Shown in pieces: positions 39,167 to 47,529 of a stretch of DNA of 64,000 nucleotides. The DNA comes from Glycomyces xiaoerkulensis (lineage in GTDB: Bacteria; Actinomycetota; Actinomycetes; Mycobacteriales; Micromonosporaceae), in NCBI RefSeq assembly GCF_002798405.1, contig NZ_PGGV01000032.1, positions 62,001 through 126,000 on the forward strand, read 5' to 3'. The notes beneath the pieces were generated by a model, which was not told the DNA's origin, did no database searches, and was given only the letters and a program-made list of their open reading frames with translations. Each line of letters opens with the position of its first letter. Positions within the stretch are counted from its first letter, which is position 1. The position numbers and the translations under genes are program-made.

Positions 39167-39898
39167 CTACAGGTCGAGCCGCAGCAGCCCGTAATCGTAG
39201 GCGCGGCGGCGGTAGACGACCGACGGTTTGCCGCTCTCCTTGTCGTGGAACAGGTAGAAGTCGTGTCCCACGAGCTCCATGTTCTCGAGGGCGTCGTCGA
39301 CGGTCATCGGCTCCCCCGGGTGGATCTTCTCGCGGGCGATCCGTCCGGGCAGGTGCTCCTCGACCAGGCCCTCGTAGTGGTCGACATCCTCAGAGATGAA
39401 GTGCGCGTTCGCGTAGTCCTCGCGTTCGGGGCCGGCTCCCACGCCTCTCGGCTCGGTGAGCGTTCCGCGGCTGCTCATCGGTTGGGCCCTGCCGGCGCGC
39501 CCCTGCCGGTAACCACCGTGCTCCATCTGCGCGGCCGCCGTGGCCTCGGCCAGTGAGATCGGCCGCGACTTGCCGCCGCGGTGGACCCGCTTGCGGTCGG
39601 AGGCCTTCCGCAACTGGTGGCCGAGCTTGGTGCAGGCCACTTCGAATGCGGAGCGGAAGTCCCCGGAGCTGGCCTCGGCCCGCATCACCGCGCCGTTGGG
39701 GCGGCAAGTGATCTCGACGCGCTGGGCATGGTCGTTCTGACGGGGGTTGGGCTCGTGGTACAGCTCGACGTCGATGTCGATCGCGTCGCCGTCGTACCGT
39801 GCCAGGTACTTGGCGATCTTGGCTTCGATCTTCTCTTCGACGAGCTCCCGGTAGTGGTCGGGAACCTCTACGTTACGGCCCTTGACGACGATTTCCAC
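39167..39898 (-). CDS. hpf: Ribosome hibernation-promoting factor, long form (HPF/RaiA)
   Basis: 243 residues, the length of long HPF. The N-terminal S30AE/RaiA domain (~1-105) begins 'VEIVVKGRNVEVPDHYRELVEEKI' and has basic ribosome-binding stretches; after a linker the C-terminal dimerisation domain (~180-243) reads 'PGEPMTVDDALENMELVGHDFYLFHDKESG' to '...YGLLRLDL'. It dimerises 70S ribosomes into 100S particles in starvation or stationary phase. The GTG start at 39898 is fixed by GGGAGG 7 bp upstream; an ATG at 39919 has no such site. In mycobacteria hpf lies between comF and secA, as nearly here. Confidence 0.94.
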   Translation of the reverse strand: MEIVVKGRNVEVPDHYRELVEEKIEAKIAKYLARYDGDAIDIDVELYHEPNPRQNDHAQRVEITCRPNGAVMRAEASSGDFRSAFEVACTKLGHQLRKASDRKRVHRGGKSRPISLAEATAAAQMEHGGYRQGRAGRAQPMSSRGTLTEPRGVGAGPEREDYANAHFISEDVDHYEGLVEEHLPGRIAREKIHPGEPMTVDDALENMELVGHDFYLFHDKESGKPSVVYRRRAYDYGLLRLDL

Positions 39899-40258
39899 CT
39901 CTGAACCTCCCAGGTGCATTCCGCGGGTACGGCGATGCTGACGATGTTCTGCTAGCTGGGTCCGGAGCCGGTAGCCCGGTACGGCGGAAGGAAGAAACCT
40001 CCTCTCGACGGGGGACGACAGGCGGTCCGGGTAGCTCTCCGGCAGGGAGAATTCACTTCCGGTACAGCGGTAAGCCACCTGTTCCCGGCCGTCTCGTTAC
40101 CGATCTGAGATTTTGAGACTATCCCTTGGATCACCGAAAGTCGACCCCCTTGATATTGGAATTCTCCAACGCCGGGGGGCGTGCGCGCGCGCATTTCACC
40201 AGAGTGACGGCAACTTTTCGCAAGTGCGTCCAAACCGTGAGCAATACCGTCGCCTCAC
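39899..40258. other. Intergenic region upstream of hpf
   Basis: 360 bp between comF and hpf, both on the minus strand. The stretch 40100-40175 is A/T-richer and probably holds the hpf promoter; it includes TTGGA-ATTC-TCCAA (40157-40170 region), a small dyad. I see no gene or strong terminator here. Confidence 0.45.
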
Positions 40259-40900
40259 TCATCGTGCCGCCAGCGCTACCGCCAGTGGCACCGCGACGCC
40301 GGCCCGTCGCAGGACCGCGGCCGCGGCCGCGAGCGTGGCGCCGGTGGTGACGACGTCGTCGACCAGGACCGCCGGCCGCCCGGAGGCGGCCAGCGCGGCG
40401 GCCCTGCCGGGGACGGCCTCGAGGCTCCGCCGGGCCGCACTGCGCCGCTGCGCGGGGGTCAGGCCGACCGAGTCGGGCCGGGGACCGGCGGTGAGGCAGC
40501 GTCGCACCTCCCCCGCCGGGCGGCACAGGGCGGCGACGTGGTCGAAGCCGCGTTCGCGCCGGGCGGCGCGGGTGGGCGGGATCGGTACGAGCACGGCTCC
40601 GGGCGCCTCCTCGGCGGTGAGCGCGAGCGGGCGCCGGAGGAGGCCGGACAGGGTGGGGGCGAGCTCGCGGCGGCGGCGCTCCTTGTATTCGTTGATCGCC
40701 TCGGCCAGGACACCGTCGTAGGCGCCGGCCACGACCACCGGCGGTGCCTCGCGCTCGCGCGGGATGGCGAGTCGGGGCGGGCCGGCGGGGAGCGCGTCGC
40801 CGCAGGGGGCGCACAGTCCCCCGGCGGCGGACGGCTCCCGTCGGCAGGCCGCGCAGGCGGCGGGCAGGAACAGTTCCCGGAGGGCCTCGGCGATCGTCAC
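40259..40900 (-). CDS. comF: ComF family phosphoribosyltransferase-like protein
   Basis: 213 residues, GTG start. N-terminal zinc-finger-like cysteines 'CAACRREPSAAGGLCAPCG', then a type I phosphoribosyltransferase domain with the PRPP-binding motif 'AVLVDDVVTTGAT' near the C-terminus and 'GFDHVAALCR' in the middle. ComF proteins take part in DNA uptake in naturally competent bacteria; in most Actinobacteria the role is unknown. It lies downstream of the permease gene by 73 bp and upstream of hpf, matching the mycobacterial lpqB-comF-hpf order in part. Confidence 0.88.
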   Translation of the reverse strand: MTIAEALRELFLPAACAACRREPSAAGGLCAPCGDALPAGPPRLAIPREREAPPVVVAGAYDGVLAEAINEYKERRRRELAPTLSGLLRRPLALTAEEAPGAVLVPIPPTRAARRERGFDHVAALCRPAGEVRRCLTAGPRPDSVGLTPAQRRSAARRSLEAVPGRAAALAASGRPAVLVDDVVTTGATLAAAAAVLRRAGVAVPLAVALAAR

Positions 40901-40973
40901 GTCCGGCGTAACGAGGGAGGTGGGGGCCCGGTCACTGGCAGGCGAATGACCGGGCCCGGTCCAGGGGCGGCCC

Positions 40974-42194
40974 TCAGGTTCTGAGGGTGATGGCGGGCGG
41001 GATGCGGGAGGCGCGCCAGGCGGGGTAGACCCCGGCGACGACGCCGACGGCCCCGCCGACGGCCGGTCCGGCGGCGAACAGGACCGGTTCGAACACCACC
41101 TGCCAGTCCCGGGCGAGCGAGACGAGCGCGACCACGTTCACCCCCAGCACGGTCCCGACCAGCCCGCCGATCAGGCCGATGAGGGTCGACTCCCACACGA
41201 ACTGCATCGCCACCGCCCGCCGCGCGGCCCCGACCGCGCGGCGCAGGCCGATCTCGCTGCGGCGCTCCATGACGCTGACCAGGGCGGTGTTGGACACCGA
41301 GACCGCCCCGATCACCAGCGAGACCGCGGCCAGGCCCAGCAGGAGCGCCTGCATCTCGTTCTCCACGCCCTTGCGGAAGCTCCGCAGGTCGCCGGGTTTG
41401 GACACCGAGAGGCTGCCCGGCCCCTCGGGGAAGACGGCCACCGGTGCGGTGGCGGCGACCTTGTCGGCCGCGCCCAGGTCGGTGCGGATGTACACCTCCG
41501 CGGGCGAGTAGTCCTCGTCGGCGCCGGTGCACGGGCCCGGCGGGACGACGATCGCGTTGGTCAGCTTCGCCTCCCCTTCGGGCGCCTCGAACACGCCGAT
41601 CAGGGCGTGCCCGACCCCGTCGAGGTAGACCATCGGGGCGCCTTCGAGGGAGCCGTAGCCCAGGTCGCGGGCCGCCGAGGTGTCGATGACCGCGACCCGG
41701 TCGCCGCGCTCGACGTGCCCGGAATCGAACGGGCCTCCCGCGGTGAAGTCGAACCCGTAGGCGGCCATCGCGCCCGGTTCGGCGCCGAACACCGGGAAGC
41801 CGCGGGTGTAGTAGCCCTCGGCCGTCCGCGAGGCCGGCACGTCCTCGCCGGAGGCGCACAGGACGCCCGCCTCGACCACCCCGGCGATGCCCCGCACCCG
41901 CCGGGCCGACTCCAGGCTCGGCGCGTGTCCGGCATCGCGCATCGAGTTCGAGAACGACACGGTCACCTCGGTGGCCTCGGTCGCGTCGAACCGCTCGGCG
42001 ATCGCCGCCGCCGAGGTCGAGGACAGCCCCACCGTGGCGACGGTGGCCGCGATGCCCAACGCGATCCCGATCGCGGTCATCCAGGTCCGCACCGACCGGC
42101 CGCGGAGACTGGCCAGGGCCTCGTGGGCGATCCCGAGGCCCACGGCCCCGAAGCGGCGGCCGGACCCGGCCCTACGGGCCCGCCGGCGCGCCAT
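40974..42194 (-). CDS. FtsX/MacB-type ABC transporter permease
   Basis: 406 residues. An N-terminal helix (~35-58), a large outside MacB-like periplasmic domain (~60-275), and three C-terminal helices within the FtsX domain ('LLLGLAAVSLVIGAVSVSNTALVSVMERRSEIGLRRAVGA' and following). The 'RRSEIGLRRAVGA' motif is the coupling helix that normally contacts an ATPase. The gene overlaps the upstream HlyD-like gene by one base. Such permeases come with an ATP-binding subunit, usually encoded between the two; none is present here. Confidence 0.9.
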   Translation of the reverse strand: MARRRARRAGSGRRFGAVGLGIAHEALASLRGRSVRTWMTAIGIALGIAATVATVGLSSTSAAAIAERFDATEATEVTVSFSNSMRDAGHAPSLESARRVRGIAGVVEAGVLCASGEDVPASRTAEGYYTRGFPVFGAEPGAMAAYGFDFTAGGPFDSGHVERGDRVAVIDTSAARDLGYGSLEGAPMVYLDGVGHALIGVFEAPEGEAKLTNAIVVPPGPCTGADEDYSPAEVYIRTDLGAADKVAATAPVAVFPEGPGSLSVSKPGDLRSFRKGVENEMQALLLGLAAVSLVIGAVSVSNTALVSVMERRSEIGLRRAVGAARRAVAMQFVWESTLIGLIGGLVGTVLGVNVVALVSLARDWQVVFEPVLFAAGPAVGGAVGVVAGVYPAWRASRIPPAITLRT

Positions 42195-43438
42195 CAGCGG
42201 CCGTCCCGATCCCGCCAGGCCACCACGACCCGGTCGCCGCCTTCGAGCTCGCCTCCGACCGGCTCGACGGCCCCGCGGCCCTCGTGCCGCACGGTCACCT
42301 CCACCTCCACGTGCCGCTCGGCCTCGCCCTCGCCTGCCTGGACGGTCACCAGCGTCGCCCCGGCCGCGTCGGTCCACAGCGCCGACAGCGGCACGATCAG
42401 CGCCCCCTCCTCGCTGCGGGCCCGCACCAGCACCACCTCCTGCTCGGTGCCCGGCACCAGCTCGCCGGCATCGTCGAGGTCGGACTCGGACAGCTCGAAC
42501 ACCGCGACCGTCCGCTCGACCGGCTCGGCCGACTCGGCGGCCCACGGGTCGGCCTGTTCGGGCTCGACCTCCCGCCGCTCCAGCTCGGGCGCGGCCGCCT
42601 CCAGCCCGTCGAAGGGACCGGAGCCGTACTCGAGCTCGGCGTCCTCGCCGAACTTCGCCAGCTCGGCGGCCTCGGCCTCCGACAGCTCGGCCTCCAGCTT
42701 CCAGTCGCCGGAGACCAGGGTCATCACCGTGCCCTCCACCGGCGCCGACTGCTCGGCCCCGACCTCGCCGACCTGCATCGGCAGCTCGGGCAGGAACACC
42801 GCCTCCGAGGCCGGCAACCGCACCCGCTCGACGGTGCCGGTCCGCGCCCCGCCGCCCTCGGGCGGCACCTCGCCCTCGGCCGGGTCGGGCTCGACCGCCG
42901 CGGCGACCGTGTCCGCCTCATAGCCGAGGTTCTCGTAGAGCCGCTCGACGTCGTCGGCGGTCCGCGCACCGAACTCCCCGGTCACCGGGGTCCCGTAGAA
43001 CCAGGACAGGGCCCGCTGCAACTGCTCCACATCCGGACCCGAATCGCCCTCGGCCAGATCGCGGTAGGCCGGCACGTCCCCCGGCAGCGCGATCATCGGC
43101 CGCCCCGACACCTCCAGCAGCACCGTCCCGGCGCCCACCTCGTCACCGGCCTCCAGCGGGACCCCCGAGGCCAGCGCGACCTCCGCCCCCGCAGGGGCCG
43201 ACGGGGCGCCGACGGCGAAGCCCCCGGTCCGGTCGAGCTCGGCGCTCAACGACACCGTGTCGACCAGCCGCCCCTGCTCGACCGGAACGGTGACGACGCT
43301 GTCGGCCGGTTCAGCGGTCGCCTCGGCCCGCTGCGCCGGGGTGCGGGCCTGCGCCGCGAAGTACCAAGCCGCCCCAGTGGCACCCAACAGCGCCACCGCC
43401 AGCACCCCGCTCACCACATGGCTACTCGAAAGCCGCAT
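42194..43438 (-). CDS. Membrane-anchored HlyD-like protein with peptidoglycan-binding domain (efflux periplasmic adaptor)
   Basis: 414 residues. One N-terminal transmembrane helix (~7-28), a HlyD/biotinyl-lipoyl-like beta region ('GRLVDTVSLSAEL...GVPLEAGDEVGAGTVLLEVSGRP'), a PG_binding_1-type domain (~125-165; 'GDSGPDVEQLQRALSWFYG'), and further beta-barrel strands to the end. Such proteins bridge FtsX/MacB-type permeases to the cell wall. ATG at 43438 (GGAG 6 bp before) is preferred over ATG at 43462. It is acidic and E/P-rich in the middle. Co-translated with the permease. Confidence 0.85.
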   Translation of the reverse strand: MRLSSSHVVSGVLAVALLGATGAAWYFAAQARTPAQRAEATAEPADSVVTVPVEQGRLVDTVSLSAELDRTGGFAVGAPSAPAGAEVALASGVPLEAGDEVGAGTVLLEVSGRPMIALPGDVPAYRDLAEGDSGPDVEQLQRALSWFYGTPVTGEFGARTADDVERLYENLGYEADTVAAAVEPDPAEGEVPPEGGGARTGTVERVRLPASEAVFLPELPMQVGEVGAEQSAPVEGTVMTLVSGDWKLEAELSEAEAAELAKFGEDAELEYGSGPFDGLEAAAPELERREVEPEQADPWAAESAEPVERTVAVFELSESDLDDAGELVPGTEQEVVLVRARSEEGALIVPLSALWTDAAGATLVTVQAGEGEAERHVEVEVTVRHEGRGAVEPVGGELEGGDRVVVAWRDRDGR

Positions 43439-43517
43439 TCCAAGCTCCACCTCCGCTCCCATGACGCGTACCGCCGCAGGCGGAGTTGCGGTGCGTGAAT
43501 CTCGATTCGGTAACGGC

Positions 43518-44192
43518 TCAGTTGTTGAGGCCGACCGACCGCATGCGTTCCTGGTGGGCTCGGGTGAGGACGCGGAGCACCGATTCGAAGGAGTCGTCGC
43601 CGCCGATGAGATCGGCGAGGCTCTCGTGGGTGGAGGCGACGGCTTGGGCGCGGTTGATGCCCTCTCCGACCAGGCGCCGGGCCCACAGCGAGAGCCGGCC
43701 GGAGGCGGTGGGGTCGTCTTCGACCGCGGCCCGGATCTCTCCGGCGGCGAACTCGGCCGCGGTGCCTTCGGCGAGGACCTGGTCGATCAGGCGCCGGTCG
43801 GCGTCGTCGAGCCTGGCGGCGACGGCGCGGAAGAAGTCGTCGGCGACCGCGTCGCCGACGTAGACCTTGACGAGGGCTTCGAACCAGTCGCGGGGGGCGG
43901 TCTTGGCGTCGAAGGCGCGGAATGCCTCGCGGAAGGGGTCCATGGCGTCGGCCGGTTCGACGCCGAGTTCGGTCAGGCGGTCGGCCAGGAGCCGGAAGTT
44001 GCGGATCTCACCTACGGCCGCTTCGGACAGGTGGGCGCGGCGGCCCAGGTCGGGGGCCAGGCGGGCGTCGACGGCCATTCGTTCGAACGCGAGCAGTTCG
44101 CCGAGGGCAAGCAGCCCAAGGAGATCGATGACGGCCTCGCGGCTGGGGCGCCACTGGCCGGGGCCGGACTGGTCGGTTGGTTCGGACACCAC
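43518..44192 (-). CDS. Ferritin-like fold protein
   Basis: 224 residues. Helical, with 'LLALGELLAFERMAVDARLAPDLGRRAHLSEAAVGEIRNF' at ~25-65 and a second pair of helices with 'DWFEALVKVYVGDAVADDFFRAVA' (~108-132), the layout of the ferritin-like/MiaE-like diiron family. Some iron ligands can be guessed (Glu32, Glu37, His54, Glu61), but I have not verified a complete set. The start is GTG GTG (44192/44189); TAACCT lies 6 bp before the second GTG, so it may be leaderless. It is divergent from rhlE, as its counterpart is in mycobacteria. Confidence 0.8.
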   Translation of the reverse strand: MVSEPTDQSGPGQWRPSREAVIDLLGLLALGELLAFERMAVDARLAPDLGRRAHLSEAAVGEIRNFRLLADRLTELGVEPADAMDPFREAFRAFDAKTAPRDWFEALVKVYVGDAVADDFFRAVAARLDDADRRLIDQVLAEGTAAEFAAGEIRAAVEDDPTASGRLSLWARRLVGEGINRAQAVASTHESLADLIGGDDSFESVLRVLTRAHQERMRSVGLNN

Positions 44193-44474
44193 GGCAGGTT
44201 ACCACCGGGCCTGGAGGGGCACTCGCTTCCGAGGGCGCGCGAGCGGCGCAACGAGACGTTCCGCTCGCGACCGCGTACGATGGTGGTTGAGGCTGCGGCC
44301 CTTAAGTGGCAAAATCCCTGAACAACGCAGTCCTCGAAGCGGCTACGACGCCTGCGCGTCGCAGCGCGATTGTTAAGCGGCGACACACCGATGTCCGGGG
44401 GGTCGTCGCCGCTGTGTAGACGAGACAGAATGTGGCGCTGAGTTCCCGGACCTCTCAAAGTTCTCCGCCACGAG
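44193..44474. other. Divergent promoter region and structured rhlE leader
   Basis: 282 bp. Contains a 9-bp perfect stem AGCGGCGAC (44376-44384) / GTCGCCGCT (44405-44413), ~60 bp before rhlE. RhlE-type helicase genes often have long cold-responsive leaders, so this stem may be regulatory. No gene is seen. Confidence 0.4.
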
Positions 44475-46022
44475 GTGAACAGAGTGAACGAAGTGAACAA
44501 GGACGGGCCCCGGCAGAGCGGGCCGACCTTCGCCGATCTAGGCGTGCGCGAAGAGACCGTGGAAGCGCTGGGCGCGCTCGGAATCGAGCGGGCTTTCGCC
44601 ATCCAGGACTACGCGATCCCCATTGCCCTGCGCGGCTCCGACATCATCGGCCAGGCCCCCACCGGTACTGGAAAGACATTCGGATTCGGCCTGCCCATCA
44701 TCGACCGCATCCGGTCCTCCGAGGAAGGCTCCGACGGTCGTCCGCAGGCGCTCATCCTCGTGCCCACCCGCGAGCTGGGCCTCCAGGTCGCGAGGGACCT
44801 CGAGGACGCCGGCAAGACCCGGTCGATCCGGGTCCTGCCGATCTACGGCGGCCGCGCCTACGAGCCCCAGATCGAGTCGCTGCGCCGCGGCGTCGACATC
44901 ATCGTCGGCACCCCGGGGCGGCTGCTCGACCTGTACAAGTCCAAGCACCTGAAGCTGGACGCGGTGGCCCACTGCGTCCTCGACGAGGCCGACCGCATGC
45001 TCGACCTCGGCTTCTCCGAGGACGTCGAGCGCATCCTGGGGCTGCTGCCCGAGCAGCGCCAGACGATGCTGTTCAGCGCGACCATGCCCGACACGATCAT
45101 GTCCCTGTGCCGCCGGCACATGAACCGGCCGGTCACGGTGACCGCCGACGTGACCGGGCCCGACCAGGAAGCGGCCTCGAAGACGCGTCAACTGGTGTAC
45201 ATGACCCACGCGCTCAACAAGGTCGAAGTGGCCGCCCGGATCCTGCAGGCGCGGGGCCGGGGCCTGACGATCATGTTCTGCCGCACCAAGCGGGCCGCGC
45301 AGAAGCTCTCCGACGAGCTCGACTTCCGCGGATTCGCGGTCGGTTCGGTCCACGGCGACCTGGGGCAGAACGCCCGCGAGCGGGCGCTGCGGGCCTTCCG
45401 CTCGGGCAAGATCGACGTGCTGGTGGCCACCGACGTGGCCGCTCGCGGCCTCGACGTCCCGGCGATCACGCACGTGATCAACTACGACTCGCCCGAGGAC
45501 GCCGAGAGCTACATCCACCGGATCGGACGCACCGGCCGCGCTGGCGCCGACGGCATCGCGGTCACCTTCCTGACCTGGGAGGACGTGGCCCGCTGGAAGA
45601 TCATCGTCAAGGCCAACAACCTGGACCTGGGCGACCCGGTGGAGACCTACCACACCTCCGAGCACCTGTACACCGACCTCGACATCCCCGAGGGCGCCCC
45701 GCCGGCGCTGCCGAGCGAGGAGCGCAAGCGCGACGGCCTGGGCGCCGAGCGCGAGGAGAACGTCGAGGGCGGTGGCGGCAAGCCGCGCGGACGCGGACGC
45801 GGTCGCGGCGGTCAGCGCCGCCCCGAGGGCGGCGGCCAGGGCGGCGGAGGGAACCGCCGGCGGCGCCGCAGTCGCGGAGGGAAGCCCGCGCAGCCGCGCC
45901 AGGCTCAGGCCCAGCGCGCCCCGGAGACGGGGAGCGGGTCCGGTTCCGACGGTGCGCCCCCTCGGCGGCGCCGCCGTCGCCGCCGCTCCGGCGGTTCCGG
46001 CGACCGGCCGGGTGAGCAGTAG
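44475..46022 (+). CDS. rhlE: DEAD-box ATP-dependent RNA helicase RhlE
   Basis: 515 residues. All DEAD-box motifs are visible: Q motif 'FAIQDYAIP', Walker A 'APTGTGKT', 'PTRELGLQ', 'TPGRLLDL', 'DEAD' ('VLDEADRMLDLGF'), 'SAT', and the C-terminal 'HRIGRTGRAG'. The last ~115 residues are basic, Arg/Gly-rich (RGG-like) and disordered, for nonspecific RNA binding. It remodels RNA, for instance in ribosome assembly and the cold. The start is unsure: three in-frame GTGs occur at 44475, 44484 and 44493 in a GTGAAC repeat; the GAGG at 44472-44475 best fits 44484. Confidence 0.94.
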   Translation: MNRVNEVNKDGPRQSGPTFADLGVREETVEALGALGIERAFAIQDYAIPIALRGSDIIGQAPTGTGKTFGFGLPIIDRIRSSEEGSDGRPQALILVPTRELGLQVARDLEDAGKTRSIRVLPIYGGRAYEPQIESLRRGVDIIVGTPGRLLDLYKSKHLKLDAVAHCVLDEADRMLDLGFSEDVERILGLLPEQRQTMLFSATMPDTIMSLCRRHMNRPVTVTADVTGPDQEAASKTRQLVYMTHALNKVEVAARILQARGRGLTIMFCRTKRAAQKLSDELDFRGFAVGSVHGDLGQNARERALRAFRSGKIDVLVATDVAARGLDVPAITHVINYDSPEDAESYIHRIGRTGRAGADGIAVTFLTWEDVARWKIIVKANNLDLGDPVETYHTSEHLYTDLDIPEGAPPALPSEERKRDGLGAEREENVEGGGGKPRGRGRGRGGQRRPEGGGQGGGGNRRRRRSRGGKPAQPRQAQAQRAPETGSGSGSDGAPPRRRRRRRRSGGSGDRPGEQ

Positions 46023-46031
46023 GCGCCGCTC

Positions 46032-46259
46032 ATGAGCGGTGAAGGGACCTACGAGGGACCGCCTGCGAACGTCCCGCCGCCTCCGGGGTGGCGGGTCGAG
46101 ACGGTGGCGGTCCCCGATGCGCCCCGGCGGATGCCGAAGCAGGACCACGCGGCCATCGACGCTGCCGAGCAGCGCGCCAAGCTGGTGACGCACTGGGCGG
46201 CGCTGGTGGCGGTGATGCTCATGTTCATCGTGGTCGTCATCGGCATCGTGCGCCTCTGA
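46032..46259 (+). CDS. Small single-pass membrane protein downstream of rhlE
   Basis: 75 residues. A Pro-rich N-terminal half ('GPPANVPPPPGW') and a C-terminal transmembrane helix 'WAALVAVMLMFIVVVIGIV' (~55-73). It starts 9 bp after rhlE and is probably co-transcribed. The start ATG is in the middle of a perfect palindrome CCGCTCATGAGCGG (46026-46039), which could fold and block initiation unless rhlE is being translated. Family unknown. Confidence 0.7.
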   Translation: MSGEGTYEGPPANVPPPPGWRVETVAVPDAPRRMPKQDHAAIDAAEQRAKLVTHWAALVAVMLMFIVVVIGIVRL

Positions 46260-46264
46260 CCGGC

Positions 46265-46819
46265 CTAGAGGTCGACCTTCGGCTCCCAGACCATGGTCGA
46301 GCCGGTGTCGCCCGACATGACGACCATCCAGGCCGCCAGGCCGAGCAGGGCGAAGACGATCAGGCCCAGGACCAGCATGAAGATCCGGCGGCCGGAGGCG
46401 GCCGGGTCCTCGCCCGGTGGCGGGGCGGCCTCGCCCTCCTCCTCGTCGGCGGGCGCCGGCTCGCCGTTGCGGGCCGCTGCCGTGCGGCGGCCGCGTTCGA
46501 GCGCGGCGAACAGCCACCAGACCGGGATGAGCCCGACGAGGATCCACAGCAGGCGCCAGCCGTAGTCGTGGTGCTCGGATACGTTCGCGGGCCAGTTGCC
46601 CGCGCCGTAGCTGAAGTCGGCGAGCTGCTCGCCGCTCCAGATGGCGCCGTACACGACGGCCGGGGCGATGAAGGTCAGGGCGGCGACGACCCATCCGATG
46701 CGTCGGCGCAGGGGCGGCACGAACAGGTAGATCAGTCCGAACAGCACCAGCAGCGGGACGAGGATGACGGGAGCGTGCACCGCGAGCGGGTGTATGGGCA
46801 AGTCAAGGATCGTACTCAT
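46265..46819 (-). CDS. DUF2231 domain-containing membrane protein
   Basis: 184 residues, four hydrophobic helices: ~12-33, ~40-62, ~88-108 and ~145-168. 'ILDLPIHPLAVHAPVILVPL' at the N-terminus with paired histidines is the hallmark of the DUF2231 family, which may bind haem or other redox groups. An acidic Glu/Pro loop lies before the last helix. Function unknown. It converges on the 46032 gene with 5 bp between. Confidence 0.88.
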   Translation of the reverse strand: MSTILDLPIHPLAVHAPVILVPLLVLFGLIYLFVPPLRRRIGWVVAALTFIAPAVVYGAIWSGEQLADFSYGAGNWPANVSEHHDYGWRLLWILVGLIPVWWLFAALERGRRTAAARNGEPAPADEEEGEAAPPPGEDPAASGRRIFMLVLGLIVFALLGLAAWMVVMSGDTGSTMVWEPKVDL

Positions 46820-46861
46820 AGGTCCAATTGAACCTCATGGAGAACGGCGCCGGTGTCCGGC

Positions 46862-47476
46862 TCAGGCGTTCTGGAACACCTCGACGTAGCCCATCACCGC
46901 ATCGGCGATGAGCTGTACCGCGATCGCGGCCAGCAGCACGCCGGAGATGCGCGTGAGGACCTCGATGCCGCCGCGCCGCAGGACCTTCACCAGCACGCCG
47001 GAGAAGCGCATCACCAGATAGATCACCACGTGGATGAACACGATCGCCAGCGCCACCCAGAGGTAGTCCACAGTGCTGGTCGCCTGCTGCACGAACAGGA
47101 TGACCGCCACGATCGCACCCGGGCCGGCCAGCAGCGGCGTCCCGAGCGGGACCAGCGCGATGTTGGAGGTGCTGTGGTGGTGCGACTCGTCGGCCTCGCC
47201 GGTCAGCAACTGGAGGCTGACCAGGAGCAGCAGCAGGCCGCCGGCGCCCTGCAGGGCCGCCAGGTCGATGCCGAGGTAGTTGATGATCTGCTGGCCCAGC
47301 AGCGCGAACAGCGTGATGACGCCGAGAGACAGGGCCGTGGCCTGGACGGCGGCGCGCCCGCGTTCGCGGCGGTCCATCGTCCCGGTCAGGGCCAGGTAGA
47401 TCGGCACGATCCCGGGCGGGTCCATGATGACGAACAGCGTCACCACGACGGTGATGATGTACTCCAGTTCCCCCAC
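46862..47476 (-). CDS. MarC family integral membrane protein
   Basis: 204 residues, six transmembrane helices. 'FVIMDPPGIVPIYLALTG' at ~16-33 and 'LLAGPGAIVAVILFV' in the middle are the twin repeat motifs of MarC/UPF0056. The family's transport role is not settled; the old link to multiple antibiotic resistance was withdrawn. GTG start at 47476. The gene stands alone on the minus strand, 42 bp before the DUF2231 gene. Confidence 0.93.
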   Translation of the reverse strand: MGELEYIITVVVTLFVIMDPPGIVPIYLALTGTMDRRERGRAAVQATALSLGVITLFALLGQQIINYLGIDLAALQGAGGLLLLLVSLQLLTGEADESHHHSTSNIALVPLGTPLLAGPGAIVAVILFVQQATSTVDYLWVALAIVFIHVVIYLVMRFSGVLVKVLRRGGIEVLTRISGVLLAAIAVQLIADAVMGYVEVFQNA

Positions 47477-47529
47477 GCCGCGAGTATGTCAGGGCCGGGA
47501 TGCGGCGGCGCGACGCTCGCGTACGGCTG

